NCBI RefSeq assembly: GCF_001423585.1
Contig: NZ_LMOP01000008.1
Span: 599,515-663,514 of the forward strand
Length of the DNA stretch: 64,000 nucleotides
DNA from: Xanthomonas sp. Leaf148
Lineage (GTDB): Bacteria; Pseudomonadota; Gammaproteobacteria; Xanthomonadales; Xanthomonadaceae
Direction of reading: 5' to 3'
Made by a program: the position numbers and the translations under genes
Part shown: piece after piece, positions 53,808 to 62,740 of the stretch
How the letters are laid out: every line of letters starts with the position of its first letter
How positions within the stretch are numbered: the first letter of the stretch is position 1
Notes under the pieces: model-generated
The model's input: the letters and a program-made list of their open reading frames with translations, nothing else
Database searches by the model: none
What the model was told of the DNA's origin: nothing

Positions 53808-55524
53808 GGTGGGCCAGCAGTGCGAGCAGTTCGTGGGCGTTGATCGGCTTGGATAGATAACCTGCCACGCCGGCGGCTGCCGCTTCGCGTATCGAATCGG
53901 CGCGCGTATCGGCGGTCAATACGATGATTGGCGGCAGCGCGGCAATCGCATCGCGGGCCTGGCCCAATGCATCCCAGCCGGAGGTGCCGGGCATGTGCAG
54001 ATCGAGAAACACCAGATCCGGCGCGGCCTGGGCAATGCGCTGTACCGCATCGGTGCCATCGACATGGAAGCTCACCCGATGCCCTGCGCGCGTTAGCAGA
54101 TTGCCGATCACCAGGCGATTGGTGTCCATGTCCTCGAAGACCAGGCAATGCAGCGGTGGTACGGTCTGCGCGTGGTGCGCCAGCGCATCGCGCAGGCCGA
54201 GCGTGCGGCTGCTGTCGGCCGCGGCCACGGGTAGCTCGAAGATCCAGCGGAAGATGCTGCCACCGTCGGGGTTGTCGCTCACCGTCAGGCTGCCGTGCAT
54301 CGCATCGGACACCGACAAGGCGATATACAACCCCAGTCCGACGCCGCCCTCGGCACGGCTGAATCCGGTGCTGAGCTGGGTGAACGGCGTAAAGATGTAG
54401 GCCTTCTTGTCGTCGGGCACACCAATGCCGGTGTCGGTGATCGTCGCGGCGATCGACCAGCGCTGCTGTAGCTGCGTGGCTTCGATCAGCAACTCGACCG
54501 CGCCACCGGCCGGGGTGAACTTGATCGCATTGATGACCAGGTTGCTGATGACCTGCTCGATGCGGCCCTCGTCGCCCAGCACATGAGGCGTCTCCGGTGC
54601 CTCCATGCGCACGCTCAGCGACACGCCCTTGGTGGATGCGGCGGTCGCGCAGACCGCTTTGACGGTGGTCAGCACGTCCAGCATGCTCAGTGGCTTGCTC
54701 TGCAGCTGCAGCCGCCCACCGTCGATGCTGGCCACGTCCAGTACTTCATTGACGCGATGGCGCAGCGCGGTCGCATTGACCGTCACCGCCTGCATCAGGT
54801 CGCGCTGTTCGGCTGGCATGCCGTCGGTATCGATCAGCTGCGCGCAATTGATGACCGCATTCAACGGCGTGCGCAGCTCATGGTTCATGGTGCTGATGAA
54901 GCGGCTTTGCGCATCGCGCGAGGCCAGCGCCTGCAGCGCCACTTCCTGCATCGCAAGCACGATGCGCGCCACCAGCAGCGGCAATACCATGCTGAGCGCC
55001 ACCGCATACACAAAGTACGCCGGCCGCGACAGCCAGTAGCCGCTGGGTGCGGTCAACAGCATCAGCACGAAGGTGCTGAGCAGCACCGGCAAGGTGGCGC
55101 GTTGCCCATAGCGCGCCACCGCAGCGATGGTGATGAACGGCAGAAAGGCGTTCAACGACATCAACAGGATGAAGGCCAGCGTGGTCTGGATGCCGATGAA
55201 CAACAGGCTCATCGCAAAGCCCATCGCATCCAGCCACTCACCCGGCGGGATGATCCGGCGCCGCACGAGCACCATCCATGCCACCGAGACGACCCACACG
55301 GTCACTGCGGTGGGGAAGACGTTGTGCGCATCCTTGACCAGCACCGGCTGTGGGCCGTACAGCCAGCCCAGGCACCACAGGGTCACCATGGTCTGCACGA
55401 TCACCCGGCCGACGCAGGCGCGGTATTCCAGAAACGACTCGAACAACCGCACGAGTCTGTCGTTGCGCAACTGCCTGGCCGCCAGAATCAGGCCGGTCGC
55501 TGCGTGGTTGGGAGTGCTACGCAT
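53785..55524 (-). CDS. RpfC-like hybrid histidine kinase, five-helix membrane sensor, no Hpt domain
   Basis: A 579-residue protein. About five membrane helices (residues 30-190) replace a classical sensor domain, like the input region of RpfC. They are followed by HisKA (STMNHELRTPLNAVINCAQLI), HATPase (NLVINAIKFTPAGG, DTGIGVP, GVGLGLYIAL) and a receiver (VFEDMDTNRLVI, LVFLDLHMPG, YLSKPINAHEL). RpfC itself carries a C-terminal Hpt domain that is missing here; instead a separate Hpt protein gene sits just upstream and overlaps this gene. The start ATG 55524 lies within the Hpt stop (CATGCGTAG). Confidence 0.93.
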   Translation of the reverse strand: MRSTPNHAATGLILAARQLRNDRLVRLFESFLEYRACVGRVIVQTMVTLWCLGWLYGPQPVLVKDAHNVFPTAVTVWVVSVAWMVLVRRRIIPPGEWLDAMGFAMSLLFIGIQTTLAFILLMSLNAFLPFITIAAVARYGQRATLPVLLSTFVLMLLTAPSGYWLSRPAYFVYAVALSMVLPLLVARIVLAMQEVALQALASRDAQSRFISTMNHELRTPLNAVINCAQLIDTDGMPAEQRDLMQAVTVNATALRHRVNEVLDVASIDGGRLQLQSKPLSMLDVLTTVKAVCATAASTKGVSLSVRMEAPETPHVLGDEGRIEQVISNLVINAIKFTPAGGAVELLIEATQLQQRWSIAATITDTGIGVPDDKKAYIFTPFTQLSTGFSRAEGGVGLGLYIALSVSDAMHGSLTVSDNPDGGSIFRWIFELPVAAADSSRTLGLRDALAHHAQTVPPLHCLVFEDMDTNRLVIGNLLTRAGHRVSFHVDGTDAVQRIAQAAPDLVFLDLHMPGTSGWDALGQARDAIAALPPIIVLTADTRADSIREAAAAGVAGYLSKPINAHELLALLAHHAHQRQH

Positions 55525-55978
55525 GAGGGTCCGCGTCGTCGATGAGAAGGGTGCGCCGGTAGCGCTTGACCAGTAGACCTGCGGCAGTGGCCACGGCAGT
55601 GAAGCGGTGCGCAAGCGTGTCGCTCAGCGCGTCGCGTTCCACCTCGCCGCGCAGCTGGTCGCAGGCCTTGAGCAACTGCTGCGAGCCGGTCAACGAGATA
55701 GTGTTCTTCAACGAGTGGATCTGTTCCAGCGCCTGCGCCTGGCTGGTGTCGGCATCGCCAAGCGTGCAGCGCGCAATGGCGTGTTCGATCTCCACCGCAA
55801 AGGCGTCGGCAAAGGCCGCTGCAGCCACCGGATCGAGGCCGGCGATGGTGTGCAGCGTCGAGCCGCTTTCGATCTGCGGTTGCGCGTGGATCTTGGTCGA
55901 CTGCACACCGCCTGCGGCAGACGCGTTCGCCTGCCGGGCGTGCAGGCGATGCAACAAGCGGGTGAGCAGCGAGCGCAT
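55517..55978 (-). CDS. histidine phosphotransfer (Hpt) protein
   Basis: A 153-residue protein. The Hpt helix bundle (about 50-140) carries the phospho-acceptor His88 in IHSLKNTISLTGSQQLLKACDQLRGEVE, the HxLKxx form typical of Hpt domains. The N terminus is basic and Arg/His-rich. It overlaps the start of the hybrid kinase gene by eight bases, so the two supply the H-D-H steps of a phosphorelay in trans. The final response regulator is not in the neighbourhood. ATG 55978 is preferred over longer frames. Confidence 0.87.
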   Translation of the reverse strand: MRSLLTRLLHRLHARQANASAAGGVQSTKIHAQPQIESGSTLHTIAGLDPVAAAAFADAFAVEIEHAIARCTLGDADTSQAQALEQIHSLKNTISLTGSQQLLKACDQLRGEVERDALSDTLAHRFTAVATAAGLLVKRYRRTLLIDDADPHA

Positions 55979-56095
55979 CGGGGCCGCTAGCCCTGCAGCC
56001 CGTTGCGGCGATGGTGATCCACGCAGGGATGCCGCAGGCCTCGGTTGCCCCACTGCGCGTCGGTCACCGCACTCACCGGCATCGCTCAACCACGC

Positions 56096-56581
56096 TCAGT
56101 CGCGAAAGTTGTCGAACTGCAGCGGCTGCTCGAAATCGGCCTTTCTCAGCAGCGCCATCGCGTCCTGCAGATCGTCGCGCTTCTTGCCGGTGACGCGCAG
56201 CTTGTCGCCGTTGATCTGCGCTTCGACCTTGAGCTTGGCTTCCTTGAGCTTGGCCACCAGCTGCTTGGCCTGCTTCTGCTCGAGGCCCTGCTTGACGGTG
56301 ACCTTCTGCCGCGCGCCGGCCAGATTGGTTTCCACATCGCCAAAGTCCAGGCAGCGCACATCGATGCTGCGCGCCAACAGCCGCGCCCGCAGGATGTCGG
56401 TCATCTGCTTGAGCTGGAAGTCGCTGGGGGCGGACTGGTTGATGACCTTGCCGTCTTCCAGTTCGAACTTGGCTTCCACGCCCTTGAAGTCGAAACGCGT
56501 GTCCAGTTCACGGTTGGCCTGGTCTATCGCATTGGTCAGTTCGTGCTTGTCGACTTCGGACACCACGTCGAAGGAAGGCAT
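56096..56581 (-). CDS. yajQ: YajQ-family cyclic-di-GMP/nucleic-acid-binding protein
   Basis: A 161-residue protein of the UPF0234/YajQ family, made of two ferredoxin-like halves (PSFDVVSEVDKHELTNAIDQANRELDTRFDFKGVEAKFE...; VKQGLEQKQAKQLVAKLKEAKLKVEAQINGDKLRVTGKKRDDLQDAM). In Xanthomonas campestris the orthologue is a cyclic-di-GMP receptor that acts with a LysR-type factor and contributes to virulence. The stop lies 118 bp before the Hpt gene start on the same strand. ATG 56581 has an AGGAGC site. Confidence 0.96.
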   Translation of the reverse strand: MPSFDVVSEVDKHELTNAIDQANRELDTRFDFKGVEAKFELEDGKVINQSAPSDFQLKQMTDILRARLLARSIDVRCLDFGDVETNLAGARQKVTVKQGLEQKQAKQLVAKLKEAKLKVEAQINGDKLRVTGKKRDDLQDAMALLRKADFEQPLQFDNFRD

Positions 56582-56687
56582 GCAAAGCTCCTGTTGGCTG
56601 AAAACAGCCGCCATTCTAGGCCATCGTGCCGCGATGGCCGTCATCGACGCATGGCGGTCGGCGCGCTGCGACGGCGATAATGCGCCC

Positions 56688-57584
56688 ATGCCCAGCACCC
56701 GTTCTCCGCTCCCCGCCATCGCCTGGATGGTCGCCGCCGTGGCCTGCTTCTCGCTGATGGATGCGGCGATGAAGCTGCTGGCTGCGCAGTACCCGCCGTT
56801 GCAGGTGACGCTGTTGCGTGGCGCCGCGTCGCTGCCGTTCGTGCTGGTGTGGGTGTTCGCCACAGCCGGGCCGCGTGCCATCTTGCCGGTGCGCTGGGGC
56901 CTGCATCTGCTGCGCGGGGCCTTGGGCATGGTGATGATCGGCTGCTTCGTCTACGGCCTGAAGCGCATGCCGCTGTCCACCGCCTACACCATCTACTTTG
57001 TGGCGCCGTTGCTGGTGGCCGCCTTGTCGGTGCCGCTGCTGGGCGAGCACGTGGGGCCGCGGCGCTGGACGGCGATCGGCATTGGCCTGGTCGGGGTCAT
57101 CGTGGTGCTGCGCCCGGGCGTGGGCGGCTTGGTCTCGCTGCCTGGCCTGATGGTGCTGCTGGCGGCCACGGCCTACGCCATCGCCGCGGTCACGGTGAGC
57201 CTGCTGACCCGCACCGATACGCCGCAGGCCATGGTGGTGTGGTTTTTGCTGTTCATGGCGATCGGCGCCGGGGTGCTGGCCATCCCCGACTGGGTGCCGC
57301 TGCGGGCAAGCCACGGCTGGCTGATCGCCGGCATGGGCCTGGCCGGCGCGCTGGGGCAGATTGCGCTGACCCAGGCGTTCCTGCGCGGCGAAGCCTCGAT
57401 GATCGCGCCGCTGGAATACACCGGCCTGGTCTGGGTGATCGGCTGGGACTGGCTGCTGTGGCAGACCTTGCCCGACGGCTGGACCTGGACCGGCGCCGGC
57501 ATCATCGTCGCCAGCGGCCTGTATCTGCTGCGCCGGGAGCGGATTCGCCAGACCGATCGTCCGTTGCCGCTTGAGCGGCCGTGA
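56688..57584 (+). CDS. EamA-family (DMT superfamily) transporter
   Basis: A 298-residue inner-membrane protein with ten helices arranged as two EamA repeats. The first repeat holds LLRGAASLPFVLVWVF and STAYTIYFVAPLLVAALSVPLLGEHVGPRRWTAIGIGLVGVIVVLRPG; the second ends with PLEYTGLVWVIGWDWLLWQTLPDGWTWTGAGIIVASGLYLLRRE. Family members export metabolites or amino acids. It is divergent from yajQ (106 bp). A heptanucleotide array follows two bases after its stop. Confidence 0.93.
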   Translation: MPSTRSPLPAIAWMVAAVACFSLMDAAMKLLAAQYPPLQVTLLRGAASLPFVLVWVFATAGPRAILPVRWGLHLLRGALGMVMIGCFVYGLKRMPLSTAYTIYFVAPLLVAALSVPLLGEHVGPRRWTAIGIGLVGVIVVLRPGVGGLVSLPGLMVLLAATAYAIAAVTVSLLTRTDTPQAMVVWFLLFMAIGAGVLAIPDWVPLRASHGWLIAGMGLAGALGQIALTQAFLRGEASMIAPLEYTGLVWVIGWDWLLWQTLPDGWTWTGAGIIVASGLYLLRRERIRQTDRPLPLERP

Positions 57585-57586
57585 GT

Positions 57587-57607
57587 GGGGATTGGGGATT
57601 CGGGATT
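57587..57607 (+). repeat. heptanucleotide array GGGGATT/CGGGATT after the EamA gene
   Basis: Three head-to-tail units (GGGGATT, GGGGATT, CGGGATT) start two bases after the TGA. TTCGGGATT (57599-57607) can pair with AATCCCGAA at 57643-57651, giving a 9-bp stem with a long loop. The same array type follows motB and lrp in the same orientation relative to the gene. Confidence 0.93.
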
Positions 57608-57726
57608 CGCAAGGGCAAGAGCGCTGCGCTGTTACGCCTCCCCAATCCCGAACCATAGAACCGAATGGAATGACGGCCGTAAACATTGACTGGTAGGCTT
57701 CACGACCCCCCAATCGGCCACCCGCT

Positions 57727-58734
57727 GTGATCCAGTTTCAGGGCCTGCACAAGTCTTACTCCGTCGACGGTCGCCAGATCGTGGCGTTGCACCCGCTCGA
57801 TCTGCGGATCGGCCCCGGCGAGGTGTTCGGCATCATCGGCCATTCCGGTGCCGGCAAATCCACGCTGATCCGGCTGATCAACCGGCTGGAAGAGCCTAGC
57901 GGTGGGCGATTGCTGATCGGCGAGGAAGACGTCACCGCGCTGGATAGCCAGGGCCTGCGTGGCTTGCGCCGGCGCATCGGCATGATCTTCCAGCACTTCA
58001 ACCTGCTGTCCTCGCGCACCGTGGCCGGCAATGTCGCCTTTCCGCTGGAACTGGCCGGCACGGCGCGCGCCGAGATCGATGCGCGGGTGGCCGAGCTGCT
58101 GGCGCGGGTCGGCCTGCAGGAGCACGCCAACAAGTATCCGGCGCAGCTATCCGGCGGCCAGAAGCAGCGCGTGGGCATTGCGCGTGCGCTGGCCACCCGC
58201 CCGCAGATCCTGCTGTGCGACGAGGCCACCAGCGCGCTGGACCCGCAGACCACCGCCTCGGTGCTGCAACTGCTGGCGCAGATCAACCGCGAGCTGGGCC
58301 TGACCATCGTGCTGATCACCCACGAGATGGACGTGATCCGCCGCGTCTGCGACCGCGTGGCAGTGCTGGACGCCGGCAAACTGGTGGAAACCGGCCCGGT
58401 CACCGAGGTCTTCCTGCATCCCAAACATGCCACCACGCGGCGCTTCGTGTCCGAAGCCGAGCACGTGGACGAGGCCGAGCTGCACCGCGATTTCGCCGCC
58501 GTCGGCGGACGTGTGGTGCGGCTGACCTTCCTGGGTAACGGCACCTATGAGCCGGTGCTGGGCCGCATCGCCCGCGAGACCGGGGTGGACTACAACATCC
58601 TGTCCGGGCGCGTGGACCGCATCAAGGACACGCCGTATGGCCAGCTCATCGTCGCCCTGACCGGTGGCGACCAGAATGCAGCGCGCGCCGGCTTCGTCGC
58701 CGCCGGCGTGCACGTAGAGGACCTGCGCGTATGA
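57727..58734 (+). CDS. metN: D/L-methionine ABC importer ATPase MetN
   Basis: A 335-residue ATPase. Walker [10 protein letters not shown] (38-46), signature LSGGQKQR, Walker [13 protein letters not shown] and H-loop ITHEMD are present. The C-terminal NIL/ACT-like domain (about 255-335) binds methionine and inhibits transport when methionine is plentiful. GTG 57727 is the start. It forms an operon with metI (ATGA overlap) and probably metQ. No SAM riboswitch fold was recognised upstream. Confidence 0.97.
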   Translation: MIQFQGLHKSYSVDGRQIVALHPLDLRIGPGEVFGIIGHSGAGKSTLIRLINRLEEPSGGRLLIGEEDVTALDSQGLRGLRRRIGMIFQHFNLLSSRTVAGNVAFPLELAGTARAEIDARVAELLARVGLQEHANKYPAQLSGGQKQRVGIARALATRPQILLCDEATSALDPQTTASVLQLLAQINRELGLTIVLITHEMDVIRRVCDRVAVLDAGKLVETGPVTEVFLHPKHATTRRFVSEAEHVDEAELHRDFAAVGGRVVRLTFLGNGTYEPVLGRIARETGVDYNILSGRVDRIKDTPYGQLIVALTGGDQNAARAGFVAAGVHVEDLRV

Positions 58735-59429
58735 ACCTGCTGCCGATCGCCGCCGCTGGCGGCTTCTTCCGCAATCTCGATGCCGCCAAGTGGGGCGACA
58801 TCGGGCAGGCGACCCTGGACACCTTGCTGATGCTGGCCGGCGCGCTGCCGCTGACCTTGCTGATCGGCCTGCCGCTGGGGGTTGCGCTGTTCCTGTGCGG
58901 CGCCCCGCAGCTGCGCCGTCGCCCGGTGCTGTACGGCGCGCTGGCGCTGGTGATCAACCTGCTGCGCTCGGTGCCCTTCATCATCCTGATGATTGCGATG
59001 ATTCCGCTCACCCTGGCGTTGATGGGCACCTCGCTCGGCGTGCGCGGCGCGATCCTGCCGCTGGTGGTGGGCGCCGCGCCGTTCTATGCGCGCCTGGTGG
59101 AAACCGCATTACGCGAGGTGGACCGCGGCATTATCGAAGCCAGCCAGGCGATGGGCGCCACCACCCGCCAGCTGGTGCTGTGGGTGCTGTTGCCAGAAGC
59201 GCGCCCTGGCCTGATCGCCGGCGCCACCGTCACCACCATCGCGTTGATCGGGTTCACCGCCATGGGCGGGGCGATCGGTTCCGGCGGTCTGGGCGATGTG
59301 GCCTACCGCGAGGGCTATATGCGCTCGCATGCGGACGTCGCGTTGATCACCGTCATCGCCTTGCTGGTGCTGGTGCAGCTGCTGCAGATGCTGGGCGACC
59401 GTTTGGTGGCCCGCTACAGCCGCCGCTGA
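58731..59429 (+). CDS. metI: methionine ABC importer permease MetI
   Basis: A 232-residue permease with five or six helices and the EAA loop ([26 protein letters not shown]) that docks on MetN. Motifs [19 protein letters not shown] and [22 protein letters not shown] are diagnostic for MetI. It overlaps metN by four bases. The 215-bp gap to metQ has only short CGCCGCTGC-type imperfect repeats. Confidence 0.97.
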   Translation: MNLLPIAAAGGFFRNLDAAKWGDIGQATLDTLLMLAGALPLTLLIGLPLGVALFLCGAPQLRRRPVLYGALALVINLLRSVPFIILMIAMIPLTLALMGTSLGVRGAILPLVVGAAPFYARLVETALREVDRGIIEASQAMGATTRQLVLWVLLPEARPGLIAGATVTTIALIGFTAMGGAIGSGGLGDVAYREGYMRSHADVALITVIALLVLVQLLQMLGDRLVARYSRR

Positions 59430-59644
59430 GCCAGTCGCGTCGCTGCGCGCGGCTGGTGGATGCGCCGCTGCATGCCGCTGCGGCGTGCATCGCCGCTGCG
59501 GGCTGCAGGCGGATGCGCTGACATCGCCCCGGTGTGTGTCTTGCAGGCACAGCCCGTGCGGGCCGCCGCATCGCCGCTGCACCTGCGGTCTGCTAGGTTT
59601 AACGCCTGCGGCCCGTCCGCATTCCTCCTCCCACGGACCCTTTC

Positions 59645-60445
59645 ATGAGCACATTTGCGTTTCGTTCCCTTCTTGCTGCGGCCACGCTGGCATTGGCGTC
59701 CTGCGGCGGCAATGGTGGCAGTGGCGGCGACACCCTCACCGTGGCCGCCACCGCCGTGCCGCACGCCGAAATCCTGGAAGTGGTCGAACCGCTGCTGGCC
59801 AAGCAGGGCGTGAAGCTGGACGTGCGCGTATTCAACGATTACGTACAGCCCAACGACCAGGTCGTGCAGAAGCAGATCGACGTCAATTACTTCCAGACCG
59901 AGCCCTATCTGGATGCCTACAACCGCGACCGCAAGAGCCAGCTGGTGACCGTGGTCGGCGTGCATATCGAGCCCTTCGGTGCGTACTCGCGCCGCTTCAA
60001 GGCGCTGGCCGATCTGCCGAGCGGCGCCGACGTGGTGATCCCCAACGACCCGAGCAACAACAGCCGCGCGCTGATCCTGCTCGACAAGGCCGGGGTGATC
60101 AAACTCAAGGACCCGAGCAACGCGCTGTCTACCCAGCGCGACATCGTCGACAACCCCAAGCAGCTGAAATTCCGCGAGCTCGATTCGGCGATGTTGCCGC
60201 GTGTGCTGGATCAGGTCGATCTGGCCCTGATCAACACCAACTACGCGCTCGATGCAGGGCTCAATCCCACCCGCGACGCGCTGGCGATCGAAAGCAAGGA
60301 GTCGCCGTACGTGAACTTCCTGGTGGCGCGCGCAGACAACAAGGACGACCCGCGCGTGCAGAAGCTGGCCAAGGCATTGACCAGCCCGGAAGTGAAGGCC
60401 TTTATCGAACAGAAGTACAAAGGCGCGGTACTGCCGGCATTCTAA
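59645..60445 (+). CDS. metQ: methionine-binding lipoprotein MetQ (NlpA family)
   Basis: A 266-residue substrate-binding lipoprotein with lipobox LASC (Cys20) and the NlpA fold (VAATAVPHAEILEVVEPLLAKQGVKLDVRVFNDYVQPNDQV, NYFQTEPYLDAYN, VIPNDPSNNSRALILLDKAGVI, ALINTNYALDAG). It captures methionine in the periplasm and delivers it to MetI-MetN. It is 215 bp downstream of metI in the same direction and may have its own promoter. Confidence 0.97.
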   Translation: MSTFAFRSLLAAATLALASCGGNGGSGGDTLTVAATAVPHAEILEVVEPLLAKQGVKLDVRVFNDYVQPNDQVVQKQIDVNYFQTEPYLDAYNRDRKSQLVTVVGVHIEPFGAYSRRFKALADLPSGADVVIPNDPSNNSRALILLDKAGVIKLKDPSNALSTQRDIVDNPKQLKFRELDSAMLPRVLDQVDLALINTNYALDAGLNPTRDALAIESKESPYVNFLVARADNKDDPRVQKLAKALTSPEVKAFIEQKYKGAVLPAF

Positions 60446-60608
60446 GAGCGGCGATCAAACCTACTGCGCTCACCGCCAGGCTGGTGTGGTCGATGCTCGG
60501 CATCGGCATGCACCCCGCGGACATGCTGGTTGCTGCGCGCCGTCCACGTTCACCGGACGACCGCTCGTTACGTGTTGCCAACCACCCTTCGCCGCCAACG
60601 AGCATGTG

Positions 60609-61166
60609 ATGCCACTTCTCCTCGCTATACCGCTGGCCGTGATCATCGCCCTGGCGGTGTTCGCGGTGCTGTTGCCGTTGTCGCTGGTGCAGCGCTTTCG
60701 TGTCGGTACCGCGCGGCGGCAGGCACGCGGCTGGCTGTTGATGATCAATCTGGTCTCGGCCGGCCTTTCCACCGTGTTGTTCGTGATCTTCGTGTTGATC
60801 GCCGCCGCGTTCTGGCCCGGCGCGATCAGCCATGCCACCTTCGGCTGGGCCTGCGGGCTGGCGCTGGGGCTGCTGGCACTGCGTCTGACCCGCTTCGAGC
60901 GCACCCAGCAGGGGCTGTTCTACCGGCCCAATCTGTGGCTGGTGCTGGTCTTGACCGCGCTGGTGGCGGCACGCGTGATCGCCGGCATGGTGCAGGGGTG
61001 GCGCAGCACCTGGCAGGGTGCTGCCTGGCCCTCGGAAGGGTGGCTCAGTCACGCCAGCCTGTTGGGCGCGGCCGGCGTATTGCTCGGCTATGCGCTCGCC
61101 TATGCCACCTTGCTGTGGTGGCGCTGGCGCAGCGCGCGCCTGCGCGGCAGCGTCTACTGGCGGTGA
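60609..61166 (+). CDS. membrane protein of unknown function (CcdC/DUF1453-like)
   Basis: A 185-residue protein with four or five transmembrane helices (LLLAIPLAVIIALAVFAVLLPLSLV, LLMINLVSAGLSTVLFVIFVLIAAAF, ATFGWACGLALGLLALRLTRFE, LWLVLVLTALVAARVIAGMV, LGAAGVLLGYALAYATLLWW). The RLTRFERTQQGLFYRPN segment recalls CcdC/DUF1453 proteins, but this is a weak impression. GTG 60606 and ATG 60609 are alternative starts. It is the last gene before the low-GC island. Confidence 0.75.
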   Translation: MPLLLAIPLAVIIALAVFAVLLPLSLVQRFRVGTARRQARGWLLMINLVSAGLSTVLFVIFVLIAAAFWPGAISHATFGWACGLALGLLALRLTRFERTQQGLFYRPNLWLVLVLTALVAARVIAGMVQGWRSTWQGAAWPSEGWLSHASLLGAAGVLLGYALAYATLLWWRWRSARLRGSVYWR

Positions 61167-61305
61167 TCCTTAAATTGAAGCCTTACCAACTCACAATCCC
61201 GAAATAACTGGCGTTTCTACAAACCTCGACTTTCAAGAAGTGCTCAGATTGTGTCTCACTAGGTACCATTTATCCGGTCAGGATGAGTAGTATTAAGGTG
61301 TAACC

Positions 61306-61344
61306 ATTGTTACTGCCAGCCCTCTCGGTGCTAGCAGTAACAAT
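61306..61344. terminator. hairpin between the membrane-protein gene and the low-GC island
   Basis: A perfect 11-bp stem ATTGTTACTGC / GCAGTAACAAT with a 17-base loop, followed by TTTCAAG on the plus strand. It separates convergent genes and could terminate either. Confidence 0.65.
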
Positions 61345-61359
61345 TTCAAGTATGCCTAA

Positions 61360-61989
61360 TTAATTAAATGCTTCCGCAGCTTTGAGCATCTGCGCGTCTG
61401 CTGGTGCTATGCGGATGGCACTTAGGCAATCTGGAGAGGTTTCCGGGAACGAGAACTCCATCTTCTCATGGTTTTTAACGACGGCCAAAGTTAATGTTTC
61501 TGAATTACTCTGTCCTCTCGGAATATTTGAAATCAGATAATTCGGGTAGCGGCTTTTAAAGTCCTGGCGAGAGACACAGGAGCCTTCCAGACTGAGTAGG
61601 ACTGATTCAATATTTTTTTTATCGGCTGATATTGATATGAAAGAGTCCTTGGCAGTCAGATGGTCGCCTATCTTTAATATTCCTCCGCTAACTTTATACG
61701 TTCCTTCGTTTTTCAAATTCGGCGTCGAAATTCTGGCTCCAGGCCATGAATTAATAAATTCAGAGGGTGATTTTTTGAGATTTCTCGAAATTTCTTCGGC
61801 TAATTCAAACGTACGAGCAGCATCCGCTGCTGTCGCTGCTGTCGCTGCTGTCGCTGCTGTCGCTGCTGTCGCTGCTGTCGCTGCTGTCGCTGCTGTAATT
61901 TTAGTTGCATATAATGAAGGTGCAATCAGGGCAGCAATTAGCGTTATTGTAAGGCGGGAATATGATAGTCTGTTAAGGAAGTTTGTCAT
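61360..61989 (-). CDS. secreted partner protein of the HExxH peptidase, unknown function
   Basis: A 209-residue protein with a signal-like N terminus (LTITLIAALIAPSLYATKI). A low-complexity Ala-Ala-Thr repeat (residues about 33-57), encoded by a 9-bp tandem repeat, follows, then a soluble domain of about 150 residues with two cysteines (EGSCVSRQDFK and SPDCLSA). No family was recognised. ATG 61989 is chosen because GGAGAG precedes it; it starts 17 bases before the end of the peptidase gene, so the two are translationally coupled. AT-rich codons set it apart from its neighbours, which suggests transfer. Plausible roles are immunity protein, protease inhibitor or chaperone. Confidence 0.78.
   Translation of the reverse strand: MTNFLNRLSYSRLTITLIAALIAPSLYATKITAATAATAATAATAATAATAATAADAARTFELAEEISRNLKKSPSEFINSWPGARISTPNLKNEGTYKVSGGILKIGDHLTAKDSFISISADKKNIESVLLSLEGSCVSRQDFKSRYPNYLISNIPRGQSNSETLTLAVVKNHEKMEFSFPETSPDCLSAIRIAPADAQMLKAAEAFN
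61826..61897. repeat. 9-bp in-frame tandem repeat GCTGCTGTC, 8 copies
   Basis: Seven perfect units and one near-perfect unit inside the partner-protein gene. Read on the coding strand they encode a repeated Ala-Ala-Thr tract. A unit gain or loss adds or removes exactly three residues, so copy number can vary without breaking the frame. Confidence 0.95.
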
Positions 61990-62578
61990 ACTGCTCTCCA
62001 TAATATACGTTGTAGTTCTGTCCTGTGGTTGAGGTTACGTTGTTCGCGCAGAAGGATTTTCCAACGTTTGATACGACATTAGGTCCTCCAGCAGAGTAAG
62101 CCCCGAAAAGCTGTTCGGGATTTGATGCTGCAAGTTTAATGTCTATGCTATTTTGAGTGGAACTCCAAATTTCATTCCTTGCAACTATGTTATTTGTTAC
62201 GGCAAGTCCTTCCATCTTACATGCTTCATCTATATATGCTTGCCGAGTCGTTTTGGCAAACGAATAATTGAATTTCACATGACCAAATTCATGGGCTAGG
62301 GCTGAGACTGTAAAATACATGCCCGGCATATCTTGACTCGCGCAGCTATAATTTCGGATATATACAACTTTATTGGGCATGTCCGTATAGCTGGCCGAGC
62401 CGTAAGCGATCTTGAAAGTGGTGCTGCTGTTTATTTGTCCGGTAAGTGTCGTTGATTGGGAAGTTATAAAGTCAATGCAGGTTCCAAGTCCTGTGGTAGG
62501 GACGGTTGTCTGAGCCTGAGCTCCAAAGGAAACGAGTGCAAGAAGAAATATCGCTGCTGCATGGCATCTTATGCTCAT
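61973..62578 (-). CDS. secreted zinc metallopeptidase-like protein (HExxH)
   Basis: A 201-residue protein with a Sec signal peptide (AAAIFLLALVSFGAQAQ). The mature part holds the zinc motif H96-E-F-G-H100 in VSALAHEFGHVKFN and a downstream acidic segment YIDEACKMEGLAVTNNIVARNEI, where E118 or E123 may be the third ligand. This HExxH...EGxA..NN layout resembles peptidase domains of polymorphic toxins, but no named family is claimed. Several cysteines (C34, C78, C120 and near the end) could form disulfides. GGAGA precedes the ATG. Base composition is far lower in GC than the flanks, which suggests acquisition by transfer. Confidence 0.8.
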   Translation of the reverse strand: MSIRCHAAAIFLLALVSFGAQAQTTVPTTGLGTCIDFITSQSTTLTGQINSSTTFKIAYGSASYTDMPNKVVYIRNYSCASQDMPGMYFTVSALAHEFGHVKFNYSFAKTTRQAYIDEACKMEGLAVTNNIVARNEIWSSTQNSIDIKLAASNPEQLFGAYSAGGPNVVSNVGKSFCANNVTSTTGQNYNVYYGEQYDKLP

Positions 62579-62683
62579 GGTATCTCCATATTTAACTGAA
62601 GAAGTCGCGCTGATTTCTACGCGATCTATCCCCCCCGCAACGAAATCCTAGACGTAAAATTCCCTTCGAACTGAGGTTTGGAT

Positions 62684-62712
62684 CAAAAAAAACAGGCCCT
62701 TGCGGGCCTGTT
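62684..62712 (-). terminator. rho-independent terminator of ompW
   Basis: A 9-bp stem AACAGGCCC / GGGCCTGTT with a TTGC loop. An A-run of eight on the left gives the T-tract on the minus strand, 28 bp after the ompW stop. Confidence 0.9.
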
Positions 62713-62740
62713 CGGTGAGGTACTTAGTCAATCGGTGTGC

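Noticed and set aside
57610..57726. SAM riboswitch upstream of metN
   Set aside because: No known SAM-riboswitch core or anti-terminator pairing could be built in this short leader.
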